Shown here: positions 35,807-44,374 of the stretch, piece by piece
Layout of the letters: each line of letters begins with the position of its first letter
Numbering within the stretch: position 1 is the stretch's first letter
DNA from: an uncultured Pseudomonadota bacterium
GTDB taxonomy: Bacteria; Myxococcota_A; UBA796; JAFGLY01
Length of the DNA stretch: 53,964 bases
Reading direction: 5' to 3'
Assembly (NCBI GenBank): GCA_937912125.1
Contig: CALDOK010000347.1
Coordinates: 1 to 53,964, forward strand
Notes under the pieces: model-generated
Database searches by the model: none
The model's input: only the letters and a program-made list of their open reading frames with translations
What the model was told of the DNA's origin: nothing
Program-made: the position numbers and the translations under genes

Positions 35807-37012
35807 ATGTCTTCGGTCGCAGCCGTCCTCCACCACCTCGAGCCCGCGCGCAGCATCCTGCGCGACTCGGGGCGCACCGACTCGTGGTTCATCGCACGCC
35901 ACGGCATGAACCTCTACCGGGGTTGCCAGCACGCCTGCGCCTACTGCGACGGCCGAACCGAGCGCTACCGGGTGGCCGGCGACTTCTCCCGCGACATCGT
36001 GGTCAAGTCCAACGCCCTGTCCGTGCTGGCTGGCGAGCTGGATCGGCTGGTGGAGCCCGGCTTCGTCTTCCTGGGCGGCGGCGTTTCCGACGCCTGGCAG
36101 CCGGCCGAGGCCGAGCATCGCCTGGCCCGTGGTGCTCTCGATCTGCTCCTCGAGCGTGGCCTGCCGGTCCATGTCCTCACCAAGTCGGCGCTGGTCGAGC
36201 GGGATCTCGAACGGCTCCAGGCCATCCAACAGCGCAGCCGGGCCATCCTGTCGTTCAGCATCCAGACCTTGGACGAGTCCGTGCGCCAACGCTACGAGCC
36301 CGGCGCCGCGCCCATCGCCCAGCGCTGGCGGCTGCTCGAGCGGGCCAAGGCCATGGGGCTGGTCACGGGGGTCATGGCCATGCCGGTGCTGCCGGGCATC
36401 TCGGATCAGCCCGAAGCCATCGACGCCCTGCTGGCTCGCGCCGCCGACGCCGGGGTCGACTTCGTGCTCTGCAGCGGGCTCACCCTCCGACCTGGGGCCC
36501 AGAAACAAGCCATGCTCGACGCCCTGAGCTGCCACCATCCCGATCTGATCCACGGCTACCGCACGGTCTACCAGGCCGATCTCGCCTCGGGGGCGCCCGA
36601 TCCCCGCTATGGCCAGCGTGTGACGGATCGTTTCCATGCGGCGCTGCAGCGGCATGGGCTGCCGGATCGTGTCCCCCGGCACGTCTTCGCCAACCTGCTA
36701 CCGCAGTACGCAGAAGCCGCGGTGTTGCTCGAACATCGCCAGCACGAGCTCGAGCGCCAGGGCGGCCGGGCTCCCTGGCTGGGCCGCAGCGGTCAGGCCC
36801 TGCAGCGCTGGGCGGTGTCGGCGCTGCGGGGGCTGGGGCGCTCGCGGGGGCCTGGCGCGTGGCAGCAGGTCGAGCAGCGCTTCCGCGAGCTGATCCAGCG
36901 CCGCGAGCTGGGACACGTCGACGGCATGGACACCCGGTCCTTGTCCGAGATCCGGTCCATGGTCCACGCCATGCCGCCGCCCCGGGGGCTGGCGCAGCTG
37001 TCGCTGCTGTGA
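35807..37012 (+). CDS. SPL/Rv2578c-like radical SAM protein
   Basis: 401 aa from ATG 35807. The cluster motif GCQHACAYCDGR gives CX3CX2C. The order ARHGMNLYRGCQHACAYCDGR, VFLGGGVSDAWQPAEA, HVLTKSALVERD, LSFSIQT and MAMPVLPGISD is that of the spore photoproduct lyase-like or Rv2578c group. Members repair DNA lesions or have unknown reactions. The C-terminal part is helical and basic. It is divergent from the sigma-54 activator gene (about 100 bases apart) and convergent with the phosphate transporter gene, with three bases between the stops. Confidence 0.88.
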   Translation: MSSVAAVLHHLEPARSILRDSGRTDSWFIARHGMNLYRGCQHACAYCDGRTERYRVAGDFSRDIVVKSNALSVLAGELDRLVEPGFVFLGGGVSDAWQPAEAEHRLARGALDLLLERGLPVHVLTKSALVERDLERLQAIQQRSRAILSFSIQTLDESVRQRYEPGAAPIAQRWRLLERAKAMGLVTGVMAMPVLPGISDQPEAIDALLARAADAGVDFVLCSGLTLRPGAQKQAMLDALSCHHPDLIHGYRTVYQADLASGAPDPRYGQRVTDRFHAALQRHGLPDRVPRHVFANLLPQYAEAAVLLEHRQHELERQGGRAPWLGRSGQALQRWAVSALRGLGRSRGPGAWQQVEQRFRELIQRRELGHVDGMDTRSLSEIRSMVHAMPPPRGLAQLSLL

Positions 37013-37015
37013 GGA

Positions 37016-38350
37016 TCAGCGCGACAGGATCACGGCGGCGATGGGCAGGCCCAGGTAGGCCACCAGCACGATGATCACCGGCCAGGCGGGGTGGCGGGTG
37101 GCCAGCTGGCCCATCTTCTCCGCGGCCCACAGGGGCACGCGCTGCAGGGGCCAGAAGATGGCGATGCCGCAGATGTTGAACAGCAGGTGGGCGAAGGCCA
37201 CCGCCACGCCGGTCAGCTCGCCCAGGGACAGGGCGGCCAGGATGGCGGTGATGGTGGTGCCCACGTTGGCGCCCATGGTGTACGGCAGGATCTGGCGCAG
37301 GCTGAGCAGGCCGGCTCCGGCCAAGGGGACCACCAGCGAGGTGGTGACCGACGAGGACTGCACCAGGGCCGTGAGCACCGTGCCCAGCAGCAGGGCGCGG
37401 AGGCCCGTGCGGAAGATGTAGGCGTCGAAGACCCGCTGCACCCGGTCGAGCACCACCGAGCGCATGATGCCCACGATGCTGGCCAGGGCCACGAAGAGCA
37501 GGCCCAGCCCCACCAGGAAGATCGCGGTGGTGCTGTCGAAGACGTACTCGGCGAAGCGCGAGACGAAGGTGGCGATGCCCGCCACGGCCACCGAGAACAG
37601 GAAGACGAACACCGCGGTGCGCTTGTCGTCGCGCACGCGCTTGGCCAGCCAGGTGGAGGCGTTGAAGAAGATGAAGGCCAGGGCCAGCACCACCACGAAC
37701 TGCACCAGGCCCGGGGCGTCGTGGAACCAGCCATTGACCAGCTTGGCCTGGGGATCCACCAGATACTTGAGGGGGCTGGTGAACTTCAGGCCGCCCATGC
37801 CTTGCAGGGCGCGGGCCATGAACAGGGCCCCGTGACCCAGGAAGTTGGTGGCCACCTGGATGGGCAACAACACCAGCACGGTGAACCAGTTGAAGGCATC
37901 GTGGGCTACCGCCGCGGCGAAGGCGCGACCGAACTCGGCGCGCTCGCTGGCCTGCCCGAGGGAGACCAGGGTGGCGGTGATGGAGGTGCCGATGTTGGCG
38001 CCCATGATGATGGGGATGGCCAGCTTCAGGGCGATGACGGGGTCGTCGCCCAGCACGCCCGCGGCCACCAGGCCCACCGTGATGGAGGTGGTGGTGGAGG
38101 AACTCTGGATGATGGAGGTGACCAGGATGCCGACCAGCAAGCCCATCAGAGGGTTCTGGGCGAGATCCTGGATCAGCACCTCGCCGTAGCCCGAGCCCAG
38201 GTTCTTGAAGGCTCCCAGCAGCTTGATGGCGACGAAGAAGACGTTGAGGGCGAACAGGAAGCCCAGCGCCTTCGTGGCGCCCATCAGCCAGCCGCGCGCT
38301 CTGTCGTTCATGGCGTTCATCCAGGTTTCGAGCCGGATCGCTGTGGCCAT
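37016..38350 (-). CDS. Na/Pi cotransporter family protein
   Basis: About 444 aa from ATG 38350; downstream ATGs at 38320 and 38311 are possible and the true start is uncertain. Two inverted repeats of the PNaS family each contain QSSS: TSIIQSSSTTTSITVG and TALVQSSSVTTSLVV, with GANIGTSITA and GANVGTTITA. The protein has about nine membrane segments. It imports or exports phosphate with sodium. It is divergent from PhoU, a common pairing where PhoU-like proteins regulate this transporter. Confidence 0.9.
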   Translation of the reverse strand: MATAIRLETWMNAMNDRARGWLMGATKALGFLFALNVFFVAIKLLGAFKNLGSGYGEVLIQDLAQNPLMGLLVGILVTSIIQSSSTTTSITVGLVAAGVLGDDPVIALKLAIPIIMGANIGTSITATLVSLGQASERAEFGRAFAAAVAHDAFNWFTVLVLLPIQVATNFLGHGALFMARALQGMGGLKFTSPLKYLVDPQAKLVNGWFHDAPGLVQFVVVLALAFIFFNASTWLAKRVRDDKRTAVFVFLFSVAVAGIATFVSRFAEYVFDSTTAIFLVGLGLLFVALASIVGIMRSVVLDRVQRVFDAYIFRTGLRALLLGTVLTALVQSSSVTTSLVVPLAGAGLLSLRQILPYTMGANVGTTITAILAALSLGELTGVAVAFAHLLFNICGIAIFWPLQRVPLWAAEKMGQLATRHPAWPVIIVLVAYLGLPIAAVILSR

Positions 38351-38426
38351 CCCCGCGGCGAAGCGCGCGCGAGGTGTGCGGTCTAGCCCGTTCCCGCCAG
38401 CCCGCCACCCGGGCTCTTGGTTTTTG

Positions 38427-38441
38427 CGTGACCGAGTCACG
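38427..38441. promoter_or_regulatory. 15-bp dyad between Na/Pi transporter and PhoU genes
   Basis: CGTGAC CGA GTCACG is a perfect 6-bp inverted repeat in the 185-base divergent gap. It could be an operator shared by both genes. No PhoB-box direct repeats are visible. Confidence 0.4.
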
Positions 38442-38535
38442 GAATGTGGCGAGGTGAGATCGACCTACGGGTCCATGGGCGCGCAGAGCGTGATATCTCC
38501 AGTTCGTACCCTGTCTGCGTGCTGCGGAGACCGCC

Positions 38536-39201
38536 ATGGCTACTGGCTTTTTTGGCTTGCTCAAGGACCCGTCCCTGGTCAATGCTTCTCGCCAACGGGC
38601 CCTCGAGATGCTCCGCACCACCCACGAGATGTTCCGGATTGTGGTGCAGGCGCTGCAGGAAGACGCCAACCCCCCGGTCCAGGACAAGCTGCGGCTGCTC
38701 GATCAGCAGGTCAACCAGGGTCAGCAGGAGGTCCGGCAGAAGGTCTTCGAGGCTCTCTCCCTGTCCCAGCACAAGGACCTCCTGGCCGGGCTGCGGTTGC
38801 TCAACATCGTCATCGATCTCGAGCGCATCGGTGACTACACCAAGAACCTGGCCGAGCTGGACGCCCTGTTTCCCCGAGAGCTGAACTTCGGCGAGTATGC
38901 CTCTGTGGTCCAGGAAGTCATCGACAAGACCGGCCAGCTGTTCACCCTCACCCACACGGTGATCGAGCGAGGCGTGGTCGACGACGCCCAGCGGGGGCTG
39001 GCCATCTACCAGCGCGTCTCGCTGCTGTGTGACAGCCACATCCGCCTGGCCCTGCAGTACGACACCGAGCACGACAGCGTGCCCCGCGACCTGGTCGCGC
39101 TGGTGCTGCTGCTTCGGTACATGAAGCGCGTGGCCGCGCACCTCAAGAACGTGTGCTCGGCTGAGGTCAACCCCTTCCACCGCATCGGGTATCGGGGCTA
39201 G
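38536..39201 (+). CDS. PhoU-domain protein
   Basis: 221 aa with GGAG before ATG 38536. Three-helix-bundle PhoU repeats are visible (ALEMLRTTHEMFRIVVQALQE; LLAGLRLLNIVIDLERIGDYTKNLAEL; LVALVLLLRYMKRVAAHLKNVC). The E-R-x-G-D-Y-x-x-N motif binds metal in PhoU proteins. It probably modulates the divergent Na/Pi cotransporter or phosphate signalling. Confidence 0.9.
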   Translation: MATGFFGLLKDPSLVNASRQRALEMLRTTHEMFRIVVQALQEDANPPVQDKLRLLDQQVNQGQQEVRQKVFEALSLSQHKDLLAGLRLLNIVIDLERIGDYTKNLAELDALFPRELNFGEYASVVQEVIDKTGQLFTLTHTVIERGVVDDAQRGLAIYQRVSLLCDSHIRLALQYDTEHDSVPRDLVALVLLLRYMKRVAAHLKNVCSAEVNPFHRIGYRG

Positions 39202-39223
39202 CTCCGGGGCTCGTGGCCCTGGG

Positions 39224-39239
39224 CTGGGATCAGTCCCAG
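39224..39239. terminator. Possible bidirectional hairpin at a convergent gene end
   Basis: CTGGGA TCAG TCCCAG forms a 6-bp stem with a 4-base loop right where the PhoU gene and the repeat lipoprotein gene converge. The loop includes the latter's stop codon. No T-tract follows in either direction, so it is at best a weak terminator. Confidence 0.3.
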
Positions 39240-40066
39240 TCGATGTCGCCGCTGCCGTCCTCGATGACCTCGAGGTCGCCCACGTTCTCGGCGTGGATGT
39301 CGCCGCTGCCGTCGTGGATGGTCACGCGGCCTCGGACGTCGCGGACGTCGATGTCACCGGTGCCGTCGTCGATGATCACGTCGCCGTCGATCAGCCGCAG
39401 GTCCAGGTCACCGCTGCCGTCCTCGACCAGTACGTCCGCGCGGACGTCCTCGATCCAGGTGTCGCCCGTGCCGTCGAACAGCTCCAGCGGACCGGCGACA
39501 TCGCGGATGTCGAGGTCGCCGTTGCCGTCGTTGATGCTCACGGCGCCGCCCACGTGCAGCAGGGTCAGGTCGCCGGTGCCGTCCTCGATGGTCACGTCGC
39601 CCGCGATGAACTCGATGTCGACGTCGCCGTTTTCGTCATCCAGGGTCAGGCTGGCGAAGTCCCGCACGTCGATGTCGCCCATGCCGTCGCGGATCTCCAG
39701 GGCCATGCCTGCGGGGGCCTGGACGGTCACGTCGGCCCAGTAGCTCATCCACTCATCGTCCATGTCCACCCACAGGCGGGCCTGGCCGTCGTCGCTGGCG
39801 TACAGCTCGTAGTCCATGCTGTCCAGGATCTCCGCGTCGCTGTCGCAGTCGGCCAGCTGGGTGTAGATGCGGACCTCCACGCGGATCTCCTCGAGGCCCT
39901 CCACGCCCTCGACGCGCAGGTCTCCAGGGCCCACCACGATGTCCAGGGTGGTCAGCCCGTCAGCGGGGAGGACGCCTTCGAGCTGCTCCACCATGCGGGC
40001 CTCGGGCAGGCAGGCGACCGCCATGATGGAGAGGGGGATGATGTTCCAGATCGTCTTGCCAGCCAT
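39230..40066 (-). CDS. DUF4097-type beta-strand-repeat lipoprotein
   Basis: 278 aa with GGAGGAG upstream. The signal [12 protein letters not shown] gives a lipidated Cys. The C-terminal half has nine D-(G/E)-x-G-D motifs about 19 residues apart ([63 protein letters not shown]), giving a right-handed beta-solenoid of the DUF4097/adhesin family. The repeated Asp could bind calcium. The N-terminal ~110 residues form a separate strand-rich part. It is outside the inner membrane; role unknown. Confidence 0.85.
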   Translation of the reverse strand: MAGKTIWNIIPLSIMAVACLPEARMVEQLEGVLPADGLTTLDIVVGPGDLRVEGVEGLEEIRVEVRIYTQLADCDSDAEILDSMDYELYASDDGQARLWVDMDDEWMSYWADVTVQAPAGMALEIRDGMGDIDVRDFASLTLDDENGDVDIEFIAGDVTIEDGTGDLTLLHVGGAVSINDGNGDLDIRDVAGPLELFDGTGDTWIEDVRADVLVEDGSGDLDLRLIDGDVIIDDGTGDIDVRDVRGRVTIHDGSGDIHAENVGDLEVIEDGSGDIDWD

Positions 40067-40227
40067 GGGTACTCCTCCAGGCGTCGCGGGGTCGCGCGAC
40101 GGGTTTCGTGTCTTGGGACACCGAAGGACCGTGGAGCTGTCACCCTGTCACCGATCAATGGTGTCGGCGTCCCTCCGACGATAGCCAACACCATGATCGC
40201 CCCAGCTTAGAGCTACGGAGTTCAGCC

Positions 40228-41268
40228 ATGAAGCGCCTGTCTTTCCTGGACCGCTACCTCACGCTGTGGATCTTCTTGGCCATGGGCATCGGGGTGGGCG
40301 GTGGCTGGCTGTTCCCCGGGATCGTGCCCTTCCTGAACAAGTTCTCGGTGGGCACCACCTCGATCCCCATCGCGGTGGGGCTGATCCTGATGATGTACCC
40401 GCCTATGGCCAAGGTGAAGTACGAGGAGCTGGGCCGGGTGTTCAGGGACTGGCGCATCCTGGGGCTGTCCCTGGTGCAGAACTGGGTGGTGGGGCCGGTG
40501 CTGATGTTCGTGCTGGCCGTGGTCTTCTTGCACGACATGCCCGAGTACATGGTGGGGCTGATCCTGATCGGGCTGGCTCGCTGCATCGCCATGGTCATCG
40601 TCTGGAACGATCTGGCCCGGGGCGACACCGAGTACTGTGCGGGGTTGGTGGCGTTCAACTCCATCTTCCAGGTGCTGTTCTATTCCGTGTTCGCCTGGCT
40701 GTTCGTCACGGTGCTGCCCCCGCTGCTGGGCCTCGAGGGGGTGGTGGTGAACATCACCATCGCCGAGATCGCGCAGAGCGTGGGCATCTACCTTGGCGTG
40801 CCCTTCGCGGCGGGCTTCCTCACGCGCTGGGTGCTCGTCCGGGCCAAGGGCAAGGACTGGTACCACCGGGAGTTCGTGCCCCGCATCAGCCCCATCACCC
40901 TGGTGGCCTTGCTGTTCACCATCATGATCATGTTCAGCCTCAAGGGTGAGATGGTGGTGGAGCTGCCCTTCGACGTCGTGCGCATCGCCATCCCGCTGCT
41001 GATCTACTTCGTGATCATGTTCCTGGTGAGCTTCTGGATGAGCTGGAGGTTGGGGGCGAACTACGAGAAGTCCGCCACCTTGAGCTTCACCGCCGCCAGC
41101 AACAACTTCGAGCTGGCCATCGCGGTGGCCATCGGCACGTTTGGCATCGACCACGGCGCGGCCTTCGCGGCGGTCATCGGCCCGCTGGTGGAGGTGCCGG
41201 TGCTCATCGGGCTGGTGAGTGTGGCCTTCTGGTTGCAGAAGCGCTGGTTCCAGCCCACGACGGCTTAG
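40228..41268 (+). CDS. arsB: ACR3-family arsenite efflux pump
   Basis: 346 aa from ATG 40228 with ACGGAG upstream. Ten membrane segments. The ACR3 signature is present: the conserved Cys in [19 protein letters not shown] (fourth helix) and the conserved Glu in [11 protein letters not shown] (near helix nine), both needed for arsenite transport. ACR3 extrudes As(III) using the proton motive force. It faces the ArsR operon, and its stop shares bases with the last gene of that operon. Confidence 0.92.
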   Translation: MKRLSFLDRYLTLWIFLAMGIGVGGGWLFPGIVPFLNKFSVGTTSIPIAVGLILMMYPPMAKVKYEELGRVFRDWRILGLSLVQNWVVGPVLMFVLAVVFLHDMPEYMVGLILIGLARCIAMVIVWNDLARGDTEYCAGLVAFNSIFQVLFYSVFAWLFVTVLPPLLGLEGVVVNITIAEIAQSVGIYLGVPFAAGFLTRWVLVRAKGKDWYHREFVPRISPITLVALLFTIMIMFSLKGEMVVELPFDVVRIAIPLLIYFVIMFLVSFWMSWRLGANYEKSATLSFTAASNNFELAIAVAIGTFGIDHGAAFAAVIGPLVEVPVLIGLVSVAFWLQKRWFQPTTA

Positions 41269-41678
41269 GGCGTCGGGGCTTCACCCAGGATCAGGGCCAG
41301 CTCTTCGGCGGTGGTCTCGCCCTGGGTCATGCCCACCAGCTCGTCGCTGGCGTCGAAGAAGAAGATGCCGGGGGCGACCATGAAGGCCCGCATCTCCCGC
41401 AGCATCTCCACCTGCTCGCGGTGCTCGGGCTTGTCGGCCTGGATGCGCTCCACGGGGATGTCGCGGCCGCCGATGGCGGCGGTCAGGGCGGCGATGCCGT
41501 CGTCGATGCGCTTGCGGGTGCAGTCGCAGCTCTCGGCCTGGCCGATGAACACCACCCGGGCCACAGAGGCGGCCTGGTCGGCCGCGGCTGGTGTGGAGGG
41601 GACGGGCTGGGCGTTGCCGGTGTCGCAGGCGGGGACGATGAGCAGCAGCAGAGCGAGGAGGGGAGCACGGGAGAACAT
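41265..41678 (-). CDS. Thioredoxin-like lipoprotein with CXC motif
   Basis: 137 aa with GGAG upstream. The signal [14 protein letters not shown] gives a lipobox. The thioredoxin-like fold shows in [24 protein letters not shown] and [18 protein letters not shown]. The cysteine pair is CDC rather than CXXC. It lies downstream of CcdA and could receive electrons from it on the periplasmic side. Last gene of the ars operon; its stop overlaps the ACR3 stop. Confidence 0.75.
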   Translation of the reverse strand: MFSRAPLLALLLLIVPACDTGNAQPVPSTPAAADQAASVARVVFIGQAESCDCTRKRIDDGIAALTAAIGGRDIPVERIQADKPEHREQVEMLREMRAFMVAPGIFFFDASDELVGMTQGETTAEELALILGEAPTP

Positions 41679-41695
41679 GGAACGCTCCGGAAGGA

Positions 41696-42400
41696 TCAGA
41701 TGAGCGGGGAGATGGCGAACCACAGGCCCACCACGACGATTGCCAGGCCCGAGCCGCGCTTGAGCCAGGTGCTGGCCCGGGCCCACTTGCGGGACTCGAT
41801 CATGGTGCGTGCGGCGCCCATGGACGTGCCCGCCACGATGATGAGCACCGAGTGGCCCAGGGCATAGGCGAGCATCAGCGCGCAGCCGTAGGCAACGGAG
41901 GCACCGGAACCCGCCAGGTAGGTCAGCAACACCACCAGCATGGGAGCGGCGCAGGGGGCAGAGACCAGCCCGAAGAGCAGCCCCAACACCAGGGCGCCCA
42001 ATACGCCCCGGAGCCGGGGGGGCGCGGACATCAGCACGGGGATCTCGAAGCGCAGCACGCCCATCAGCTGCAGGCCCATCACCACACACACCGCGGCCAC
42101 CACCCAGGTGAAAGCCGCGGGTATGTCGCCGTACATGCGGCCCGCCAGCGCGGCCAGCAGGCCCATGCTGACGAAGGAGATCCCAAGGCCCGCCACGAAG
42201 ACCAGGGAGTAGCCGAGGGCCCGCAGGGTGCCGAGGCGCTGCTCGCTGCGGCCGCCCACGAAGCTCATCATCAGGGGGATCAGGGTGAGCACGCAGGGCG
42301 CGGCGGCGCTGGCCAGCCCGCCCACGAACACAGCGACCAGCGCTAGCCAGGGCTGGCTGTGGATGAGCTCGCCGACATTGGCCATCAGCTCGGCCAGCAT
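41696..42400 (-). CDS. ccdA: CcdA/DsbD-type thiol-disulfide transmembrane protein
   Basis: 234 aa from ATG 42400 with GGAG upstream. Six membrane segments; redox cysteines in LASAAAPCVLTLIPLMM and LVSAPCAAPMLVVLL are the conserved CcdA pair. CcdA passes reducing power from cytosolic thioredoxin to periplasmic thiol proteins. The gene lies between a thioredoxin and a thioredoxin-like lipoprotein, which suggests a complete electron relay across the membrane. Confidence 0.88.
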   Translation of the reverse strand: MLAELMANVGELIHSQPWLALVAVFVGGLASAAAPCVLTLIPLMMSFVGGRSEQRLGTLRALGYSLVFVAGLGISFVSMGLLAALAGRMYGDIPAAFTWVVAAVCVVMGLQLMGVLRFEIPVLMSAPPRLRGVLGALVLGLLFGLVSAPCAAPMLVVLLTYLAGSGASVAYGCALMLAYALGHSVLIIVAGTSMGAARTMIESRKWARASTWLKRGSGLAIVVVGLWFAISPLI

Positions 42401-42419
42401 GAGGACTCCAGGGTGGGGA

Positions 42420-42677
42420 TCAGCCTTCGTGCTTCATGGCGGCGGTGGTGAACCAGTTGGTCATCTTGGCCATGGAGGGGATGCGGCCGCTCGAGACCAC
42501 GGCCTCGTCCACCACCAGAGCGGGCGTGAGCATCACACCATAGCCTACGATCTGGTCGAGGTCGGAGACCTTCTCGAGGGTGGCCGCGACGCCGCAGTGG
42601 GCGATGGCGGCTTCGGCTTCGGTGTAGAGCTTCTCGCACTTGGCGCAGCCGCTGCCCAGGACCTTGATGGAAACCAT
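42420..42677 (-). CDS. Small thioredoxin (redox-active disulfide protein 2 type)
   Basis: 85 aa. The N-terminal VSIKVLGSGCAKCEKLYTEA carries the CAKC active site of the small MTH895/TM0996-like thioredoxin family, which also has the cis-Pro segment LTPALVVDEAVVSSG. These small thioredoxins often accompany ArsR and permease genes in arsenic or metal operons. It is 20 bases after the permease stop. Confidence 0.88.
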   Translation of the reverse strand: MVSIKVLGSGCAKCEKLYTEAEAAIAHCGVAATLEKVSDLDQIVGYGVMLTPALVVDEAVVSSGRIPSMAKMTNWFTTAAMKHEG

Positions 42678-42697
42678 GAGTCTCTCCTGATGGTGGG

Positions 42698-43882
42698 TCA
42701 GAGCGCCGTGCTGTCGAAGACGGCGCCGTAGATGATGCCCGCGGCGGTGGAGAAGACCACCACCAGGGCCACGAAGACGAGGGTACGCTTGGTGCCCATC
42801 ACCGAGCGGATCACCAGCATGTTGGGCAAGGACAGGGCGGGGCCGGCCAGCAGCAGGGCCAACGCGGGGCCCTTGCCCATGCCCGCCGCCAGCAGCCCGT
42901 CCAGGATGGGGACTTCGGTCAGCGTGGCGAAGTACATGAAGGCGCCCAGCACCGACGCCCAGGCGTTGGCCGAGAAGGAGTTGCCCCCCACCAGGCCGGC
43001 GACCCAGCTCGAGGGGATGATGCCCTGCCCGCCCTCGGGGCCGCCAAGCAGGAAGCCCGCCACCAGCACACCCGCCAGCAGCAGGGGCAGGATCTGTTTG
43101 GCGAAGTCCCAGGAGGCGTCCACCCAGTCGTTCAGCTCGTCCCGCTCGAACCAGGCCCACAGGGTGCCGGCCAGCAGCACCCCGAACAGCCCGGCGATCA
43201 GGAAGCGCGCCGCGAAGATCCCGGCCCACAGCCCCTGGGAGCCTTGGGCGGGCCGGCCCCAGTTGGCGAAGATCAGGATGCCAAGCAGGGCGACGAAGTA
43301 CAGCCCGTCCTGCCAGGGGAGCCGCTCGTTGTCGCGGGGGGGGATGGCGAGGGCCCCCGTGCTGCGCTCGGCCTCGGAGCGGTGGAAGATGAGCTGCATG
43401 GACAGGCCGATGAGCACGGCGAAGACCACCGCCCCCACCGCGCGGGCGATGCCCAGCTCGGGCCCGAGCACCCGGGCCGTGAGGATGATGGCCAGCACGT
43501 TGATGGCCGGCCCCGAGTACAGGAAGGCCGAGGCCGGCCCCAGCCCCGCACCCCGCTTGTGGATGGAGGCGAACAGGGGCAGCACCGTGCAGGAGCACAC
43601 CGCCAGGATGGTGCCCGAGGCCGCGGCCACCGGGTAGGCCACCCAGCGGGAGGCCTGGGGGCCCAGGTAGCGCATGACCGCGCCCTGGCTGGCGAAGACG
43701 CTGACCGCTCCGGCGATGAAGAAGGCGGGGATCAGGCACAGCAGCACATGCTCGCGGGCGTACCAGCGGGTGAGCTCCAGGGACTCCCGCACCGCCGCCG
43801 CGAAGCGCTCGCTGCCCACCGGCAGGAACCAGCAGGCGGCGAAGACCCCCAGGAAGAGCAACAGGCGTGTGCGGTCCTTCAT
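42698..43882 (-). CDS. ArsP/DUF318-type permease
   Basis: 394 aa, starting three bases after the ArsR stop. About ten membrane segments. Conserved permease features are LAVCSCTVLPLFASIHKRGAG (CSC motif), FLYSGPAINVLAIILTARVLG, and LTEVPILDGLLAAGMGKGPALALLLAGPALSLPNMLVI. Homologues export trivalent organoarsenicals (ArsP) or metals; the CSC motif suggests soft-metal or arsenical binding. The substrate is inferred from operon context. Confidence 0.85.
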   Translation of the reverse strand: MKDRTRLLLFLGVFAACWFLPVGSERFAAAVRESLELTRWYAREHVLLCLIPAFFIAGAVSVFASQGAVMRYLGPQASRWVAYPVAAASGTILAVCSCTVLPLFASIHKRGAGLGPASAFLYSGPAINVLAIILTARVLGPELGIARAVGAVVFAVLIGLSMQLIFHRSEAERSTGALAIPPRDNERLPWQDGLYFVALLGILIFANWGRPAQGSQGLWAGIFAARFLIAGLFGVLLAGTLWAWFERDELNDWVDASWDFAKQILPLLLAGVLVAGFLLGGPEGGQGIIPSSWVAGLVGGNSFSANAWASVLGAFMYFATLTEVPILDGLLAAGMGKGPALALLLAGPALSLPNMLVIRSVMGTKRTLVFVALVVVFSTAAGIIYGAVFDSTAL

Positions 43883-43885
43883 GGA

Positions 43886-44230
43886 TCAGGCCCCCAGCAC
43901 CCGGTCGGCGCAGCCGAAGAACTCGAGCACGCAGGGGGTGAGCAGCCGGTAGTACACCATGTTGCCTTCCCGCCGGTCGGTCACGATGCCGTGGTGGCGC
44001 AGCACCGTGAGGTGCTTCGAGATCGTGGACTGGTCCAGGCCCACCAGGGCCGTGAGCCCGCCCACCGAGCACTCCCCCGCGGCGAGTCGGTCGATCATCT
44101 GAAGGCGTGCCGGGTTGGCCATGGCCTTGAGGATTCGCGCCTGCCGGCGGTAGACCTCGGGGTCTCTGGCGCCCTGGGCGGCGCCGTCGCTGGCGCTACA
44201 GACGCAGGGGATGGCGCTGGGAACGGCCAT
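43886..44230 (-). CDS. arsR: ArsR/SmtB-family repressor
   Basis: 114 aa with GGAGG before ATG 44230. The winged helix is typical (ILKAMANPARLQMIDRLAAGECSVGGLTALVGLDQSTISKHLTVLRHHGIVTDRREGNMVYYRL). Cysteines suited to As(III) binding occur in an N-terminal CVC (SAIPCVCSASDG), in ECSVGG and in the C-terminal TPCVLEFFGCADR. First gene of the thiol/arsenic operon, with a dyad 24 bases upstream. Confidence 0.92.
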   Translation of the reverse strand: MAVPSAIPCVCSASDGAAQGARDPEVYRRQARILKAMANPARLQMIDRLAAGECSVGGLTALVGLDQSTISKHLTVLRHHGIVTDRREGNMVYYRLLTPCVLEFFGCADRVLGA

Positions 44231-44253
44231 GGGCCTCCTGGGAGGTCCAGGTC

Positions 44254-44271
44254 TATGGCAACTTGGCCATA
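44254..44271. promoter_or_regulatory. Putative ArsR operator
   Basis: TATGGC AACTTG GCCATA is a perfect 6-bp inverted repeat with a 6-base spacer, 24 bases upstream of the arsR ATG. On the leftward strand a promoter-like TTGCCT and CATAGA flank it, so repressor bound here would block transcription. Size and placement fit ArsR-family operators. Confidence 0.55.
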
Positions 44272-44374
44272 AAGGCAAGCTTGGCGAGCGCGGAGATGAT
44301 CCTGGGCAGGCTCCATGCCGACCACGTCTCAGCCGTGTGTGCCGAACATCGCCGGCGTCCCGGTTAGGTGCGGG

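Noticed and set aside
39230..39800. Regular repeats opposite the solenoid gene, CRISPR-like spacing
   Set aside because: Units encode a ~19-residue protein repeat in frame and diverge at third positions; no unique spacers.
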